DNA of 64,000 nucleotides from Biostraticola tofi (GTDB lineage: Bacteria; Pseudomonadota; Gammaproteobacteria; Enterobacterales; Enterobacteriaceae): assembly GCF_004343195.1 (NCBI RefSeq), contig NZ_SMCR01000011.1, positions 53,277 through 117,276 of the forward strand. Reading direction: 5' to 3'. Position 1 is the stretch's first letter. The number at the start of each line of letters is the position of its first letter. Under the pieces are notes generated by a model. It was not told the DNA's origin, did no database searches, and was given only the letters and a program-made list of their open reading frames with translations. Both the position numbers and the translations under genes were made by a program. Below, piece after piece: positions 8,949 to 19,149 of this stretch.

Positions 8949-11831
8949 TTACTGCTTCATGGCAGGCAGCATTTTTTGCAGTGTGGATGCGTCAGCATAG
9001 CGGGTCCAGCCATCAGGCGCGGCATATTCCGGTTTTTCCTGCTGTTCACCGCCGATCTGCGAGAGCAACGCCAGCCCCTGAGGCGCTATCACCGCCCGAT
9101 GAAAGAAATCAGCTGCCTGCTGCCGGGACACTTTTCGCAGGCTCGCCACCAGCTCATCGCGACTGTTGAACAGCAAATTATTGCGGTACAAATCGCCGGT
9201 ATAGAGATCAACTTCTTCATCCAGCGTCTGGGGCTGCTGCATCAGCTGGCTGATAACCCCCTGTTTATACTGCTCGAAATCGGCTGCATCAAGCTTGCGC
9301 AACCGCTGCTCAGCACCGATAAAAAAGGCCTGGAAGCGCTGATGCAGCCAGGATGGCTGATAACGACCGCTCTGCAGTACAAAGCCCAGTCCCGCCTGAT
9401 CGCCAATAAATTGCGGCATCATGAATACGGCGTAACCCAGCTGTTCACGGGTCCTGAGCTGCTGATAAAACCAGGATTCAACAATTTGCGATAGCAGATA
9501 GCTGCAGGCCATGCCTTCAATTCGCTCATAGCCGACCGGAACATACAGGGCCGCTAACGCCGAATCACTGCTGCTGCCTCTTTTTTCCAGCAGCGCCTGC
9601 AGGGGTCTGTCGACCATGACTTTATCCGTGCGGGCAAAGTCCCTGCCGGCCAGTCCAAGTGTACTTTTGAGCTGCCGGGCCAGCCTGGTGGCGTTATCAG
9701 GTGTCATGTTGCCTACCACCAGCATATCAAGGGCTGCGGCACTGAATAAACGGTTACGGTAATCGATCAGTTCCTGCAGGGTGATGGAGGCGATCAGCGC
9801 CCGCCGTTCGCTTCTTTCAAAATAGGGGAGATTGGACAGTACATTGGCCGGCACCAAGGCCTGGGCATAGGCCTTATCTTTATCGGTTCCGTCCAGCTGT
9901 TCACGATACCAGCCCTTGGCCTGAATCAACTGCCCGGCAGTCGGCGTAAAAGTCGCGTAACGCCGCGCCAGCGTCATGGTCAATTGAGATAGCCGTTGGG
10001 TATAACCGCTGGCTTTGATGGTCAGGCCGTCGCTTTCAAATGTCGAAAAACTGATGCCGCCCACATAAGCCTGGTTACTCAACTCGGCCAGATCCAGTCC
10101 GGCGATGTAATCAGTCAGGGCATAAAGCACCTGATTACGCGCCGTCGCCATCACGCCGGCATTACGCAAATTAAGCGTGATACTGGCCCGTGGTTCGGTA
10201 CTGAAATACTTGCTCGGCATGTACATCAGACGCAGACCCGGTTCGCTCTGCAGAGGCTGGGGAAAATCCTGCGTTTCAACATGGGTTATCAGAGAGAAAT
10301 CATCCGGGATATAGGGATTCAGCGCCGGCAGGGATAGGCTGATGTGCTGTGCTTTCTGCCGCCATTCGGCCAGCTTGGCCGGGCTTATTTTATCGACCTG
10401 ATAGGGGGCCGCAACAAAATAGGCCATTTTATTATGAGGCTCATCAGGACTGATAAACCAGATACGTGCATTGTCCAACGTCATGCCGTCCAATCTGGCG
10501 GCAATCGCATCGGGATCATAGCGATCGGCCAGGTAAGAAGCATCCAGCACGTGTTCGACCGGTACCCGCAGCATTGAGTCGACCAGCCATTCTATGTAAT
10601 TCATATCGCGGGTTATTACCGGGTAACGAAAATCCTGGTCCAGTACCTTGGCGATTTCGTTGAAATATTGCTGCTGTATGCCGCGCTGCCGCAGCGTGTT
10701 CAGATAGCTGAATATCGCCGCCACCACCTCATCACGTTGTTCAAACCCTTTATCACTCAAGGTTGCGGCGATGGCAAATACGCCGCCGTTGCCATCGACT
10801 ATCGGATCCGCACCGGCATCTATCGCATCTGATAGCCCCTCTTTCTGCAGCCAGTCGGCAAGCGTACCGGTGCTGCGGTTGCCAATGAGGTAGCTTACAT
10901 AAGTATCGGTTTTGCTGCGAAATGCCTGGCTGTTATTCGCTATCGGGAACTCGATGCGCAACATTTTCTGCGGTTGTACTGGCTGATAATGCAGGATTAC
11001 GCCGGTCTGTTCCGGTGTGACGGCAGGCACCGTGATAGTCGGCACTTCCGCCTGGCGATTGGCTATACGCCCATAGGTCTGTGCCGCCAGCGCAGCCAGC
11101 GCCTCGACCGGCTGATTGCTGTATATCACTCCCACCATCAGGTTAGCGGAATAATAGCGTTGATAAAATGCCTGTAGGGCATCATGCAGCCTGCTGCCGG
11201 GCTTATCGCTGAGGGTCTCGAGATTACCGCCGGAGAAACGCGCCCCCGGGTGAGCGGGATTCATGGTTTCCGCCCGAATTTGCGCCATCCGCAACCCGTC
11301 GCTTGACCTGGCCATGGTCAACTCGGCATCGACAGCATGACGCTCTTTGTCAGCGTTCTCAGGATCCAGCAGCGGAGCAGCGATGGCATCCGCCAGTCGA
11401 TCAATGGCTGGCTGCAAGGCAGCATTGTCGACTTCAAGATAGAAAGCCGTGCGATAGGATGCGGTGCTGGCGTTGTGAGCGCCGCCATTTTTCTTCAGGA
11501 ATTCAGATAGATTTTCCGGTTCTGGATAGCGTGTTGATCCCATGAGGATCATGTGCTCAAGATAGTGGGCCAGTCCCAGCTGGTTGTCCGGATTTTCAAG
11601 TGAACCCACCGGCACCGCGACGGCAGACAAAGACTTGATCGCCTGCTTATCGCTTACCAGCAGTACCGTCATACCATTATCTAGCCTGATGGCCTGGTAC
11701 TGGCGCGTATCCTGATGGCTTTTGCGGACAGTGTCGTTAACCGGCTGCCAGGCCGGCGCTGCCCGTACAGGCGTAACAGCAAGAAGACATATCATCAGCA
11801 AACTGAATAATCCTATAGCAACTCTTCCCAT
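8949..11831 (-). CDS. ptrA: pitrilysin (protease III), periplasmic zinc metallopeptidase
   Basis: M16-family oligopeptidase that degrades small peptides in the periplasm. From the ATG at 11831 the protein has 960 residues (E. coli 962). It starts with a cleavable signal peptide (about residues 1-24, ending PVRA). The inverted zinc motif HYLEH is at 89-93, with the distal Glu in the following helix. An upstream GTG/ATG-type extension to 11876 is possible but lacks a binding site and would precede the signal peptide; GGAG at ideal distance supports 11831. It lies inside the recBCD cluster, a conserved but functionally unexplained enterobacterial arrangement. Confidence 0.95.
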   Translation of the reverse strand: MGRVAIGLFSLLMICLLAVTPVRAAPAWQPVNDTVRKSHQDTRQYQAIRLDNGMTVLLVSDKQAIKSLSAVAVPVGSLENPDNQLGLAHYLEHMILMGSTRYPEPENLSEFLKKNGGAHNASTASYRTAFYLEVDNAALQPAIDRLADAIAAPLLDPENADKERHAVDAELTMARSSDGLRMAQIRAETMNPAHPGARFSGGNLETLSDKPGSRLHDALQAFYQRYYSANLMVGVIYSNQPVEALAALAAQTYGRIANRQAEVPTITVPAVTPEQTGVILHYQPVQPQKMLRIEFPIANNSQAFRSKTDTYVSYLIGNRSTGTLADWLQKEGLSDAIDAGADPIVDGNGGVFAIAATLSDKGFEQRDEVVAAIFSYLNTLRQRGIQQQYFNEIAKVLDQDFRYPVITRDMNYIEWLVDSMLRVPVEHVLDASYLADRYDPDAIAARLDGMTLDNARIWFISPDEPHNKMAYFVAAPYQVDKISPAKLAEWRQKAQHISLSLPALNPYIPDDFSLITHVETQDFPQPLQSEPGLRLMYMPSKYFSTEPRASITLNLRNAGVMATARNQVLYALTDYIAGLDLAELSNQAYVGGISFSTFESDGLTIKASGYTQRLSQLTMTLARRYATFTPTAGQLIQAKGWYREQLDGTDKDKAYAQALVPANVLSNLPYFERSERRALIASITLQELIDYRNRLFSAAALDMLVVGNMTPDNATRLARQLKSTLGLAGRDFARTDKVMVDRPLQALLEKRGSSSDSALAALYVPVGYERIEGMACSYLLSQIVESWFYQQLRTREQLGYAVFMMPQFIGDQAGLGFVLQSGRYQPSWLHQRFQAFFIGAEQRLRKLDAADFEQYKQGVISQLMQQPQTLDEEVDLYTGDLYRNNLLFNSRDELVASLRKVSRQQAADFFHRAVIAPQGLALLSQIGGEQQEKPEYAAPDGWTRYADASTLQKMLPAMKQ

Positions 11832-11950
11832 CCTCTTCTCCAACAAAATCCTGACGGGCCCGCCTTGGCTCGACAATGTTAAGACCAGCGCTGCTCTGGC
11901 TAAGGGCAGTTAAAGGAGTGATAATCCGTGACCGATGTTTCCGATCTGGT

Positions 11951-14900
11951 TTACTGCCGGGTTATTTTCTTTTCACCACCGGGTGCTGCTTTGTCCGCCA
12001 GGTTAAGGCTGAACGGCTCCAATAGCCAGTCGCAGGCCGATTGAATGATCATATCGATTGTGCCGGCGTCGAGTTCAGGTATCAGCCGGTGCAGGTATGG
12101 GTCCTGTGCCTCCCCGGGAGTATAGCCGTCCCCCTGCCAGGCCAGCAGAAGTTTGTCCCGGGCCCGGCGCTGGGTGTCTTCACGCCAGTCGATGCTCGCC
12201 GCCTGCCGATCAAAACACTGTTCAAGCCAGGCTCCGCCACAGCGATTCAGCAGCATCAGCGGCAGGTTCATGCCCTGGCGATAGCCCTCGACCAGCGTTC
12301 GTAAACGCGCCTGGGCTTCTGCCGCGGGCAGTGCGGCGAACTGCCACTGCCCGCGAATGCCGAACATCCGGCTCTCACCCCGCCCGCCCATGGCACACCA
12401 GGCAAGATGCTCTAGCCACAGCGCCATGCCGTCTTTCATCCACAGATTGCCCGGCCTCCAGCGCAGCAAGCCATCAACCTGGACCTGGGGCAGCCAGCCG
12501 CTGAGTTCAAGATCGCCGCAGTCCACTCTCACCTCAATGCTTCTGGATTCAGGCCGTCGCTGCTCGCGGATAAGCTGTGCCAGTGGGGCGATCTCTTCCT
12601 GCTGACGGGCCCAATACAGCTCGCCGAATGCGCCAAAGGGTAAATGGCCTGCTGCCCTGATATGGCGGTAAAGCGTGGCCGGGTCCTCATCGTTTATCAG
12701 CGCATTGACCAGGCGGTCATTGAGCTGGTAGCGAGTCAGGCTATCAATCACAAATGGCTCATCGGCTGATAATTCAGTCTCTTCCAGTTTGAAGTAGACT
12801 CCCAGCCGCTGTTGAAAATAGGCCCGCACCGGATGGCCATAAAAACGCCTGAGCCCATCAAAGGTCAATTCCGTCAACGGCCGGTCACTCAATGGCTGGA
12901 CGAACTGGGAAGGTGGTGTGCCGCTGGCACTGGCGGCAGGGAGCCATTCAATCGAGAAACTCTGCCCCGGTGTACCGGGCATAAAGTTTTCAGGCGCAAA
13001 GGGCATACGAGAATGCCATTGATATAAATGCTCTTTTACCCGATGAGCACTGGTATCGACATCAAGATGCTCATCGCCGGCCAGGCAAAAGCTCTGCGCG
13101 ATGTAGTCAACCAGCTCACTGACCAGCACAGAGGGATAACGTGGGGTATTATCCTGGATTGAACGGCCGATAAAGCTGATATAGAACCGCTGCTGAGCGC
13201 AGATCAGCGCCTCAAGGAACAAGTAGCGGTCATCATCACGTCGGCTACGATCGCCGCGCCGGGACTGCTGAGCCATAAGGTCGAAACCGGTTGGTGGCAG
13301 CGTGCGGGGATAAACGCCATCATTCATTCCCAGCAGGCATATGACTTTAAAAGGTATTGACCGCATCGGCATCAGAGTACAGAAATTGACCGAACCGGCC
13401 AGGAAACGCTGGCTGACCCTTTCCTCTTCAAGCCTGGACGTCAACTCATCGCGCAGCAGGGTCACCGACACCTTATCGGGGTAAAACGACTGGAGCCCGA
13501 ACTGAAGGATTTGCTGCCACTGGGTTTCGATAAGTGCCAGCGCGGCTTCTGTCTCTGCGTCGGGCAGGAAGAAATCCGTCAGCAGTTCCCGGCAGCAGGG
13601 CTGCCATTCGGCCAGCGTCAGCGGTGTGGACAGTCTGTCGCGCCATACCTTCAGGCGCATCAGCAGTTGCGCCAGATTGCCCGCCAGTTCGGCGACCAGC
13701 CCGCTGGACTCATCATAGGGAAGTATCCCTTGCCAATCGCCGGCCTGGCTGTCCATGGCATAGCCGAGCAGCATGCGCATCAGCCCGAAACGCCAGGTAT
13801 GCTGGCCGGTGGCCGGCAGCATCAGTTCGCGCACGGTATCATCGTCCAGTCCCCAGCGGATACCGGACTCATCCACCCAGCGCCTGAGCACCTGCAGGTC
13901 TTCTTCATCAATCGAGAAACGCGCCGCCAGGGCCGGCACCTCGAGCAGGGCCAGGACCTGTTCAGCGGCAAATCGACTGTCGGGCAGCTCAAGCAGGCTG
14001 AGAAACGCCGGCAGAGCGGGATGATATTGCCGCGCCCGCCGATCGGAAATGGCAAAAGGCAGATAGCGATCCGGTCCGGCATTGCCGAATACCGCCTGGA
14101 TGGCCGGCGTGTAGCGATCGATATCCGCCACCATCACGATGATATCGCGCGCAGCCAGAGCCCCATCGTCCGAGATCATTCCCAGCAGTTGATCCTGCAG
14201 CACTTCCACTTCACGCTGGGGACTGTGGCATACGTGAAAGCACAGCGATCGGTCGGTCCGGGACAACGGTCGTTTGGCCAGGCTTTGTTCCAGCGTCTCG
14301 CTGCTCATGCCGACAACCGAGCGATCCTGCAGATCGAGAATATCCCGTTGTATGCTGGACAGCAGCAAATCATCGGCCGGCTCTACGAAAGCATCCACTT
14401 CACGGGCATCATCAAGCTGGGCCAGCAGATAAAGATTGTCCCGTCCCAGCTTACCCCAGGAAGCCAGCAGCGGATTGCCCACCTGTTGTTCGCCATCACC
14501 GTTGAACAGGCTCGGCGCCTGATCGGGCTGGCGGAACAGCATCTGATCCCCAAGCCCCTGATAATGTCGCCGTTGGCGGCTTTGCAGACGCGCCAGAAAA
14601 GCGTGATCACGGATATCCCCCCAGTAATAGCGGCAAGGGTTGGTAAACAGCAGATGAACATCAATATGCCGGCCCAACGCCTGCAGAGCCTGAAGATAAG
14701 TAGGAGGAAGGGCTGATATCCCACAGATAAACACCCGGTCCGGCAGTCCGGCCGGCCGCTGCGATGCCTCGGTCAGCACCTGGATAAAATGCTGGTAGAG
14801 ATTGGCGCGGTGCCAGGGTGACTGACCGCTGTCGGCCGTCTTCTCGACCAAGGCACGCCACAGCGGCGCCTGCCATTGCTGCGCTTCGCCCAACCCTTCT

Positions 14901-15364
14901 ACCTGCTGGCCTTCTTCCCAGCGGCTGAGCCAGTCAGGACGGTAAACCAGATACTGGTCATAGAGATCCGCTATCCGGCCAGCAAACTGAAAACATTTTC
15001 GTTTGTTGTCATCATTTTCCAGATAGTGGCTCAGGGTCTCAAAGCCGGACTGGTGACACATTTCAGGCAGCAAAGACATCAGCTTCCAGGTCATCGCATC
15101 CTTCGAAAAGGCGCTTTCTTCCGGAATGTCCGGCAGGACCCGGGTAAACATCTGCCAGATAAAGCTGGCCGGCAGAGGGAAGTCGATATTGGCGGCAATG
15201 CCAAACTGGCCAGCCAGTTCCATCTGCATCCACTGCGCCATTCCGGTGCTCTGTACCAGCACGGTTTCCGGCTGAAATGGGTCCGATAACGGCTTGCCCT
15301 CAATAAGGGCGGCTGCCAGCATTTTCAGTACGTCCAGCTGGTTTGAATGATAAACCGTAAACAT
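11951..15364 (-). CDS. recC: exodeoxyribonuclease V gamma subunit RecC
   Basis: Non-catalytic scaffold subunit of RecBCD that splits the duplex and recognises Chi in the 3' strand. The 1137-residue protein (E. coli 1122) begins MFTVYHSNQLDVLK and has an inactive UvrD-like helicase fold. The central segment FCTLMPMRSIPFKVICLLGMNDGVYPR is strongly conserved in the family. No ATP-binding Walker A is seen, as expected for RecC. It is read towards ptrA with a 119-bp gap to the ptrA start chosen here. A long open frame on the opposite strand (13511-14716) is a codon-bias shadow. Confidence 0.97.
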   Translation of the reverse strand: MFTVYHSNQLDVLKMLAAALIEGKPLSDPFQPETVLVQSTGMAQWMQMELAGQFGIAANIDFPLPASFIWQMFTRVLPDIPEESAFSKDAMTWKLMSLLPEMCHQSGFETLSHYLENDDNKRKCFQFAGRIADLYDQYLVYRPDWLSRWEEGQQVEGLGEAQQWQAPLWRALVEKTADSGQSPWHRANLYQHFIQVLTEASQRPAGLPDRVFICGISALPPTYLQALQALGRHIDVHLLFTNPCRYYWGDIRDHAFLARLQSRQRRHYQGLGDQMLFRQPDQAPSLFNGDGEQQVGNPLLASWGKLGRDNLYLLAQLDDAREVDAFVEPADDLLLSSIQRDILDLQDRSVVGMSSETLEQSLAKRPLSRTDRSLCFHVCHSPQREVEVLQDQLLGMISDDGALAARDIIVMVADIDRYTPAIQAVFGNAGPDRYLPFAISDRRARQYHPALPAFLSLLELPDSRFAAEQVLALLEVPALAARFSIDEEDLQVLRRWVDESGIRWGLDDDTVRELMLPATGQHTWRFGLMRMLLGYAMDSQAGDWQGILPYDESSGLVAELAGNLAQLLMRLKVWRDRLSTPLTLAEWQPCCRELLTDFFLPDAETEAALALIETQWQQILQFGLQSFYPDKVSVTLLRDELTSRLEEERVSQRFLAGSVNFCTLMPMRSIPFKVICLLGMNDGVYPRTLPPTGFDLMAQQSRRGDRSRRDDDRYLFLEALICAQQRFYISFIGRSIQDNTPRYPSVLVSELVDYIAQSFCLAGDEHLDVDTSAHRVKEHLYQWHSRMPFAPENFMPGTPGQSFSIEWLPAASASGTPPSQFVQPLSDRPLTELTFDGLRRFYGHPVRAYFQQRLGVYFKLEETELSADEPFVIDSLTRYQLNDRLVNALINDEDPATLYRHIRAAGHLPFGAFGELYWARQQEEIAPLAQLIREQRRPESRSIEVRVDCGDLELSGWLPQVQVDGLLRWRPGNLWMKDGMALWLEHLAWCAMGGRGESRMFGIRGQWQFAALPAAEAQARLRTLVEGYRQGMNLPLMLLNRCGGAWLEQCFDRQAASIDWREDTQRRARDKLLLAWQGDGYTPGEAQDPYLHRLIPELDAGTIDMIIQSACDWLLEPFSLNLADKAAPGGEKKITRQ

Positions 15365-15466
15365 GCAGCCTCCTTTACCGTCCCCGGAATGTCCTGCTTT
15401 TTAGCCGGATACTCTATCCGTATTTGAAATGAAAACAAGCCGCAAATCCAGGCCATGGCCTGAGGC

Positions 15467-15823
15467 TTACTGGCGGGTAGAATGGGTGGCCGGGCGACAA
15501 TACCATTCTTCAAGCGCGACCTGGCTGCCTGTTAGCGTGGTCACTGCCGCTTTTACCGTTTCACACCCACCGCCGCGCTCGATATGCCGCCGGGAAAATG
15601 TCCACCCGGCAGGGAGGTCATCCACCGAGAAATGCTGGCCGCGGCGGTACTGCTCCAGCGCCTGATGAGCATATGACAATGCCTGGGCGTATTGATACTG
15701 CTGATGCCGAATAACCTCGATTCGCTGACGGTACTGGCAAAGCGCCAGTATGATAATTGACGTCAGGGCGCAGGCAATCATCACCTCAGGCATTCCCTGC
15801 CCCAGCTGTTTTCTGCGTTCCAT
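15467..15823 (-). CDS. ppdC: prepilin-type N-terminal cleavage protein PpdC
   Basis: Minor pseudopilin of the recC-thyA locus. I take the ATG at 15821-15823 (118 residues), giving MERRKQLGQGMPEVMIACAL. This fits a type IV prepilin leader cut after the first Gly (LG), with Glu at position +5 and a hydrophobic N-terminal helix to about residue 30. The longer open frame upstream to 16141 is only an out-of-frame shadow of ygdB. The gene overlaps the 3' end of ygdB by 38 bp, so the four prepilin genes form one tightly packed operon. Role in E. coli is poorly defined (type II secretion/type IV pilus-like minor pilins). Confidence 0.8.
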   Translation of the reverse strand: MERRKQLGQGMPEVMIACALTSIIILALCQYRQRIEVIRHQQYQYAQALSYAHQALEQYRRGQHFSVDDLPAGWTFSRRHIERGGGCETVKAAVTTLTGSQVALEEWYCRPATHSTRQ

Positions 15824-16265
15824 GGCGCCGCTCGCCGGGAAAATAGTCCAGCCAGCCGGCCGACATCGCTGACAGCCGATAACCCTCAGAGTTTCCGGTC
15901 TCGTCCGGACCGACACGCAACCGAACCAGCCTGAAAAGCTGCAGCGCTTGTCCCTGCTCATCCTGCTGCCCCTCCCCTGCCAGCACCCAGTTGCCGGCTC
16001 GCCCGCTGTCGCCAAGACACACTCTAAGCCGGTCATCCGGTTGGCAGCGGCATTCGCCATCGATACCCCGCCAGCGCAGCGTAAGTCCCCATGCCAGGGA
16101 GGACTCGGCCTGATGAAACGCCTTAAGATAGAGGAATTCATTATGGATGACCTTCTGCCAGCGCTGGGTATGCAGTTGAACGCCCATCACCGCCCCCAGT
16201 CCGAGCAGCAAAATCGTCATCATCAGCGACAATGCCACGCTGCCACGCTGTGCGCCGGCTTTCAT
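15786..16265 (-). CDS. ygdB: YgdB family minor pseudopilin-like protein
   Basis: 159 residues with an N-terminal hydrophobic helix (about 10-32) after a short basic leader (AQRGSVALSLMM). That layout resembles the PilX/GspK-type minor pilins, although the +5 residue is not Glu. Helix-forming and Ser/Trp-rich segments (SLAWGLTLRW) follow, then a cysteine pair (GECRCQ, RVCLG). The ATG overlaps the ppdB stop in an ATGA arrangement, so translation is coupled. Function is inferred from synteny with E. coli ygdB only. Confidence 0.8.
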   Translation of the reverse strand: MKAGAQRGSVALSLMMTILLLGLGAVMGVQLHTQRWQKVIHNEFLYLKAFHQAESSLAWGLTLRWRGIDGECRCQPDDRLRVCLGDSGRAGNWVLAGEGQQDEQGQALQLFRLVRLRVGPDETGNSEGYRLSAMSAGWLDYFPGERRHGTQKTAGAGNA

Positions 16266-16846
16266 CCATTACGCCTGGCCACCAGGCGAACGATGCGATG
16301 GCAGACTTTCGGCGCATGGGCCAGCCTGCCGTCCAGTGTCACTCGAATGCCGTCAGCGCCGAGCATCTCGAACTGCAGGGCGGTCACATGCATCTGTTCA
16401 CCATCATGGATATTGACCCAGCCCGGTTCGTCACAGTGCGCAGCATTGCGACGTGCTTCCAGCGCATGCTTGCGCAGCCGGTAGCCAAACGTCTGGTCAA
16501 CGAGTTCGCCGCTAAAATTGCGGGCCTGCGGATGATAATAGGCATAGTTGAGCATCAGGCACGAGTCTGGACGCTCACCGCTGTGCCGGGAAATAGATAG
16601 GGCCCGCTTCCCGCTGTTGTCGTGGTGAAAACCTGCACGTCTTATCTCTTTTTCAATCTTCAGCATACTGAACTCCAACTGATTGATTAGCCAAACATTT
16701 TGCCTAGCCAGACGGCAATCGCTCTGTAGCCTGGGTAAAAAGCGCAGGCCTGAGCACACCAGCATGCCGCTGGCGACCAGGGCACAGAGCAGCGACACCA
16801 GGCTGAGGCCCCGCTGCTTATCCGCAGCCATCCCATTATCCGCCAT
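16262..16846 (-). CDS. ppdB: prepilin peptidase-dependent protein PpdB
   Basis: 194-residue minor pseudopilin; in E. coli the homologue is called prepilin peptidase-dependent protein B. A short hydrophilic leader ends KQRG, and the mature part would start LSLVSLLCALVASGML, followed by an alpha-helical stretch. Position +5 of the mature protein, normally Glu in type IV pilins (LLEVL in E. coli), is Ser here. The start ATG overlaps the ppdA stop (TAATG); an ATG at 16831 is an alternative. Position and length support the assignment despite low similarity. Confidence 0.82.
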   Translation of the reverse strand: MADNGMAADKQRGLSLVSLLCALVASGMLVCSGLRFLPRLQSDCRLARQNVWLINQLEFSMLKIEKEIRRAGFHHDNSGKRALSISRHSGERPDSCLMLNYAYYHPQARNFSGELVDQTFGYRLRKHALEARRNAAHCDEPGWVNIHDGEQMHVTALQFEMLGADGIRVTLDGRLAHAPKVCHRIVRLVARRNG

Positions 16847-17316
16847 TATCCCGCCGGTTCGACAACAGACCTTATACGACCACCGCCGGAAAGGATGATG
16901 GTGATACGGCCCGACGGACCTGTCAGCAAAAGGCTGGCCGGTGTGGCGGTGCTGCGCAGTCCGGCAAGCGTCAATCGGTCGGAGGCTGAACTTTCCAGCT
17001 TGATATTGGCATAAGGTGAATGCAATCGTGCTGAAGAACCGGCTGGTGCGCCGTCACAGTTGGCTGACACGCCAATCAGCGACCAGCCATAGCCCTGATT
17101 TACCCGTAGCTGGCAATTCTGGTTGATACGAGTGGCCTGTAGCTGATGTCGCTGCATGAAATCGGCCAGCCGGTCAGCCGCTTCGGCCAGTTGCGCATGA
17201 TGCTGCAGGTGCCGCCAGCCGTTAAGCGCCATCAGAATGGTCATGGCGATGATGGCAAGGCAGATCAGGGCTTCAGGCAGGGTAAATCCCTGGGTTCGCA
17301 CGGCGGTTGTTTTCAT
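16846..17316 (-). CDS. ppdA: prepilin peptidase-dependent protein PpdA
   Basis: First gene of the four-gene prepilin operon, 156 residues. It has a canonical type IV prepilin N terminus: leader MKTTAVRTQG, cleavage before FTLPEALICL, Glu at +5 and a hydrophobic helix to about residue 35. The rest resembles a GspH-like pseudopilin head, with one cysteine pair (NQNCQ, SANCD) that could form a disulfide. A prepilin peptidase must be encoded elsewhere, as none is in the window. Upstream lie 159 bp to the thyA stop. Confidence 0.88.
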   Translation of the reverse strand: MKTTAVRTQGFTLPEALICLAIIAMTILMALNGWRHLQHHAQLAEAADRLADFMQRHQLQATRINQNCQLRVNQGYGWSLIGVSANCDGAPAGSSARLHSPYANIKLESSASDRLTLAGLRSTATPASLLLTGPSGRITIILSGGGRIRSVVEPAG

Positions 17317-17427
17317 CTGTCTAGAATGGCGCAGGTGGTCGCAAAGGACCAGGTTGACCGAACGGAGATGTAAGAGGGGGCGTGATTTAATTTTTCATTA
17401 CTGAAAATAGGACTTGGAAGTGTAACA

Positions 17428-17446
17428 GGCGCCCGATAAAGGCGCC
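17428..17446 (-). terminator. hairpin after thyA
   Basis: GGCGCC, a 7-base loop, then GGCGCC again can fold into a strong GC stem 30 bp after the thyA stop. Only a weak TGTTA follows on the minus strand, so termination is plausible but not certain. Confidence 0.4.
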
Positions 17447-17475
17447 CGTTTGAGCCGGCAGGTTGTTAACCGGCG

Positions 17476-18270
17476 CTATATTGCCACCGGGGCCTTGATG
17501 GCAGGATGGGGATCGTAGCCCTCAATGTCAAAATCTTCGAAACGATAATCAAACAGTGAGGCGGGCTTGCGTTTGATAATCAGCCTTGGCAGATCATGGG
17601 GTTCCCGGGTCAGTTGGAGATCGGCCTGTTCGAGGTGGTTGCTGTAGAGATGAGTATCGCCACCGGTCCAGACAAAATCGCCCACGTCCAGATCGCATTG
17701 CTGCGCCATCATATGGACCAGCAGCGCATAACTGGCGATATTAAACGGCAGTCCCAGAAAAATGTCGCATGAGCGCTGGTAGAGCTGGCAGGAAAGCCGG
17801 CCGTCAGCGACATAGAATTGGAAAAAGGCATGGCATGGCGCCAAGGCCATCTGATCCAGTTCACCGACATTCCAGGCTGAAACGATAATACGGCGGGAAT
17901 CGGGGTCCTGCTTGAGTTGCTCGACCACCCTGGCCAACTGGTCTATCTGGCGGCCATCTGAAGTGCCCCAGGCACGCCATTGCTTGCCATACACCGGGCC
18001 GAGATTACCTTTCTCGTCGGCCCATTCATCCCAGATGGTCACTTTGTTGTCGCGAAGATAGCCGACATGGGTATCACCCTTCAGAAACCACAGCAGTTCA
18101 TGAATGATCGAGCGCAGATGGCAACGTTTAGTGGTCACTAGCGGAAAACCCTGCCGCAGGTCAAAGCGCATCTGGTGGCCGAAAATAGAGAGCGTGCCGG
18201 TTCCGGTGCGGTCCGCTTTCGGTGTGCCGGTCTCGCGAACCAGCCTCATCAGATCCAAATACTGTTTCAT
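17476..18270 (-). CDS. thyA: thymidylate synthase ThyA
   Basis: Converts dUMP to dTMP with 5,10-methylene-tetrahydrofolate in the cytoplasm. It is 264 residues, identical in length to E. coli ThyA. The catalytic Cys146 lies in [12 protein letters not shown], preceded by the phosphate-binding RRIIVSAWN, and the substrate signature [16 protein letters not shown] follows. The C terminus ends PVAI, as the family requires. The start codon lies 6 bp after the lgt stop, so the two genes are co-transcribed and probably translationally coupled. Confidence 0.98.
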   Translation of the reverse strand: MKQYLDLMRLVRETGTPKADRTGTGTLSIFGHQMRFDLRQGFPLVTTKRCHLRSIIHELLWFLKGDTHVGYLRDNKVTIWDEWADEKGNLGPVYGKQWRAWGTSDGRQIDQLARVVEQLKQDPDSRRIIVSAWNVGELDQMALAPCHAFFQFYVADGRLSCQLYQRSCDIFLGLPFNIASYALLVHMMAQQCDLDVGDFVWTGGDTHLYSNHLEQADLQLTREPHDLPRLIIKRKPASLFDYRFEDFDIEGYDPHPAIKAPVAI

Positions 18271-18276
18271 ATTACC

Positions 18277-19149
18277 TCAGGACAATTGTTGCTGCGGGCG
18301 CTGGCGATACGCCCAGATGATCATGATAACGCCGGCGACGATCATCGGAACAGAGAGCACCTGCCCCATACTGATCACACCACTGAATAGGCCAAGCTGG
18401 CTGTCCGGCTGACGGAAGAATTCTACCAGGATGCGGAAGGCGCCGTAGCCTATCAGGAATAACCCGGAGACGCTGCCCATCGGTCGCGGCTTGCGGATAA
18501 AAAGATTCAGGATGATAAACAGCACCACTCCTTCGAGCAGCATTTCATAAAGCTGTGAAGGATGCCGCGGCAACGAGCCAAAGGTATCAAATAGGGTCTG
18601 CCATTGGGGGTTGCCCGGTAAAAGAGCCACATCCTCGGCGCGCGAACCCGGAAACAGCATCGCCCAAGGCGTCTCGGTGGTCACCCTGCCCCACAGCTCG
18701 CCATTGATAAAGTTGCCCAGTCTTCCAGCGCCCAGACCAAAAGGGATCATCGGCGCAATAAAATCGGCCACCTGGAAAAAATGACGCTTGGTGCGGCGGG
18801 CAAACCAGAACAGCACACAGATGACGCCGATAAGACCGCCGTGGAAAGACATGCCTCCGTCCCAGACCTTGAACAGATACAGGGGATTTTCAAGAAACAA
18901 CGGCATATTGTAAAACAGCACGTAACCGATGCGTCCGCCGAGGAATACCCCCAGGAAACCGGCATACAACAGATTCTCCACTTCGTCCTTCGTCCAGCCG
19001 CTGCCGGGTTTATTGGCGCGCCTAACCGCTAACCACATGGCAAAGACGAACCCGACCAGATACATCAGTCCGTACCAATGCAGCGAAACCGGGCCTATTG
19101 AAAAAATTACCGGGTCAAACTCGGGAAAAGCCAGATATTTTGTTGTCAT
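18277..19149 (-). CDS. lgt: prolipoprotein diacylglyceryl transferase Lgt
   Basis: Inner-membrane enzyme that moves a diacylglyceryl group from phosphatidylglycerol to the lipobox cysteine of prolipoproteins. It is 290 residues with about seven membrane segments. The Lgt signature [14 protein letters not shown] (around residues 142-155) is intact, as are the HGGLIG motif and an N-terminal [11 protein letters not shown] region. Order lgt-thyA is conserved with E. coli. Its substrates in this window would include YgdR. Confidence 0.97.
   Translation of the reverse strand: MTTKYLAFPEFDPVIFSIGPVSLHWYGLMYLVGFVFAMWLAVRRANKPGSGWTKDEVENLLYAGFLGVFLGGRIGYVLFYNMPLFLENPLYLFKVWDGGMSFHGGLIGVICVLFWFARRTKRHFFQVADFIAPMIPFGLGAGRLGNFINGELWGRVTTETPWAMLFPGSRAEDVALLPGNPQWQTLFDTFGSLPRHPSQLYEMLLEGVVLFIILNLFIRKPRPMGSVSGLFLIGYGAFRILVEFFRQPDSQLGLFSGVISMGQVLSVPMIVAGVIMIIWAYRQRPQQQLS

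Noticed and set aside
13511..14716. 401-codon open frame on the plus strand opposite recC
   Set aside because: It is a codon-bias shadow inside the well supported recC gene; its translation is Gln/Arg/His-rich and has no family features or ribosome binding site.
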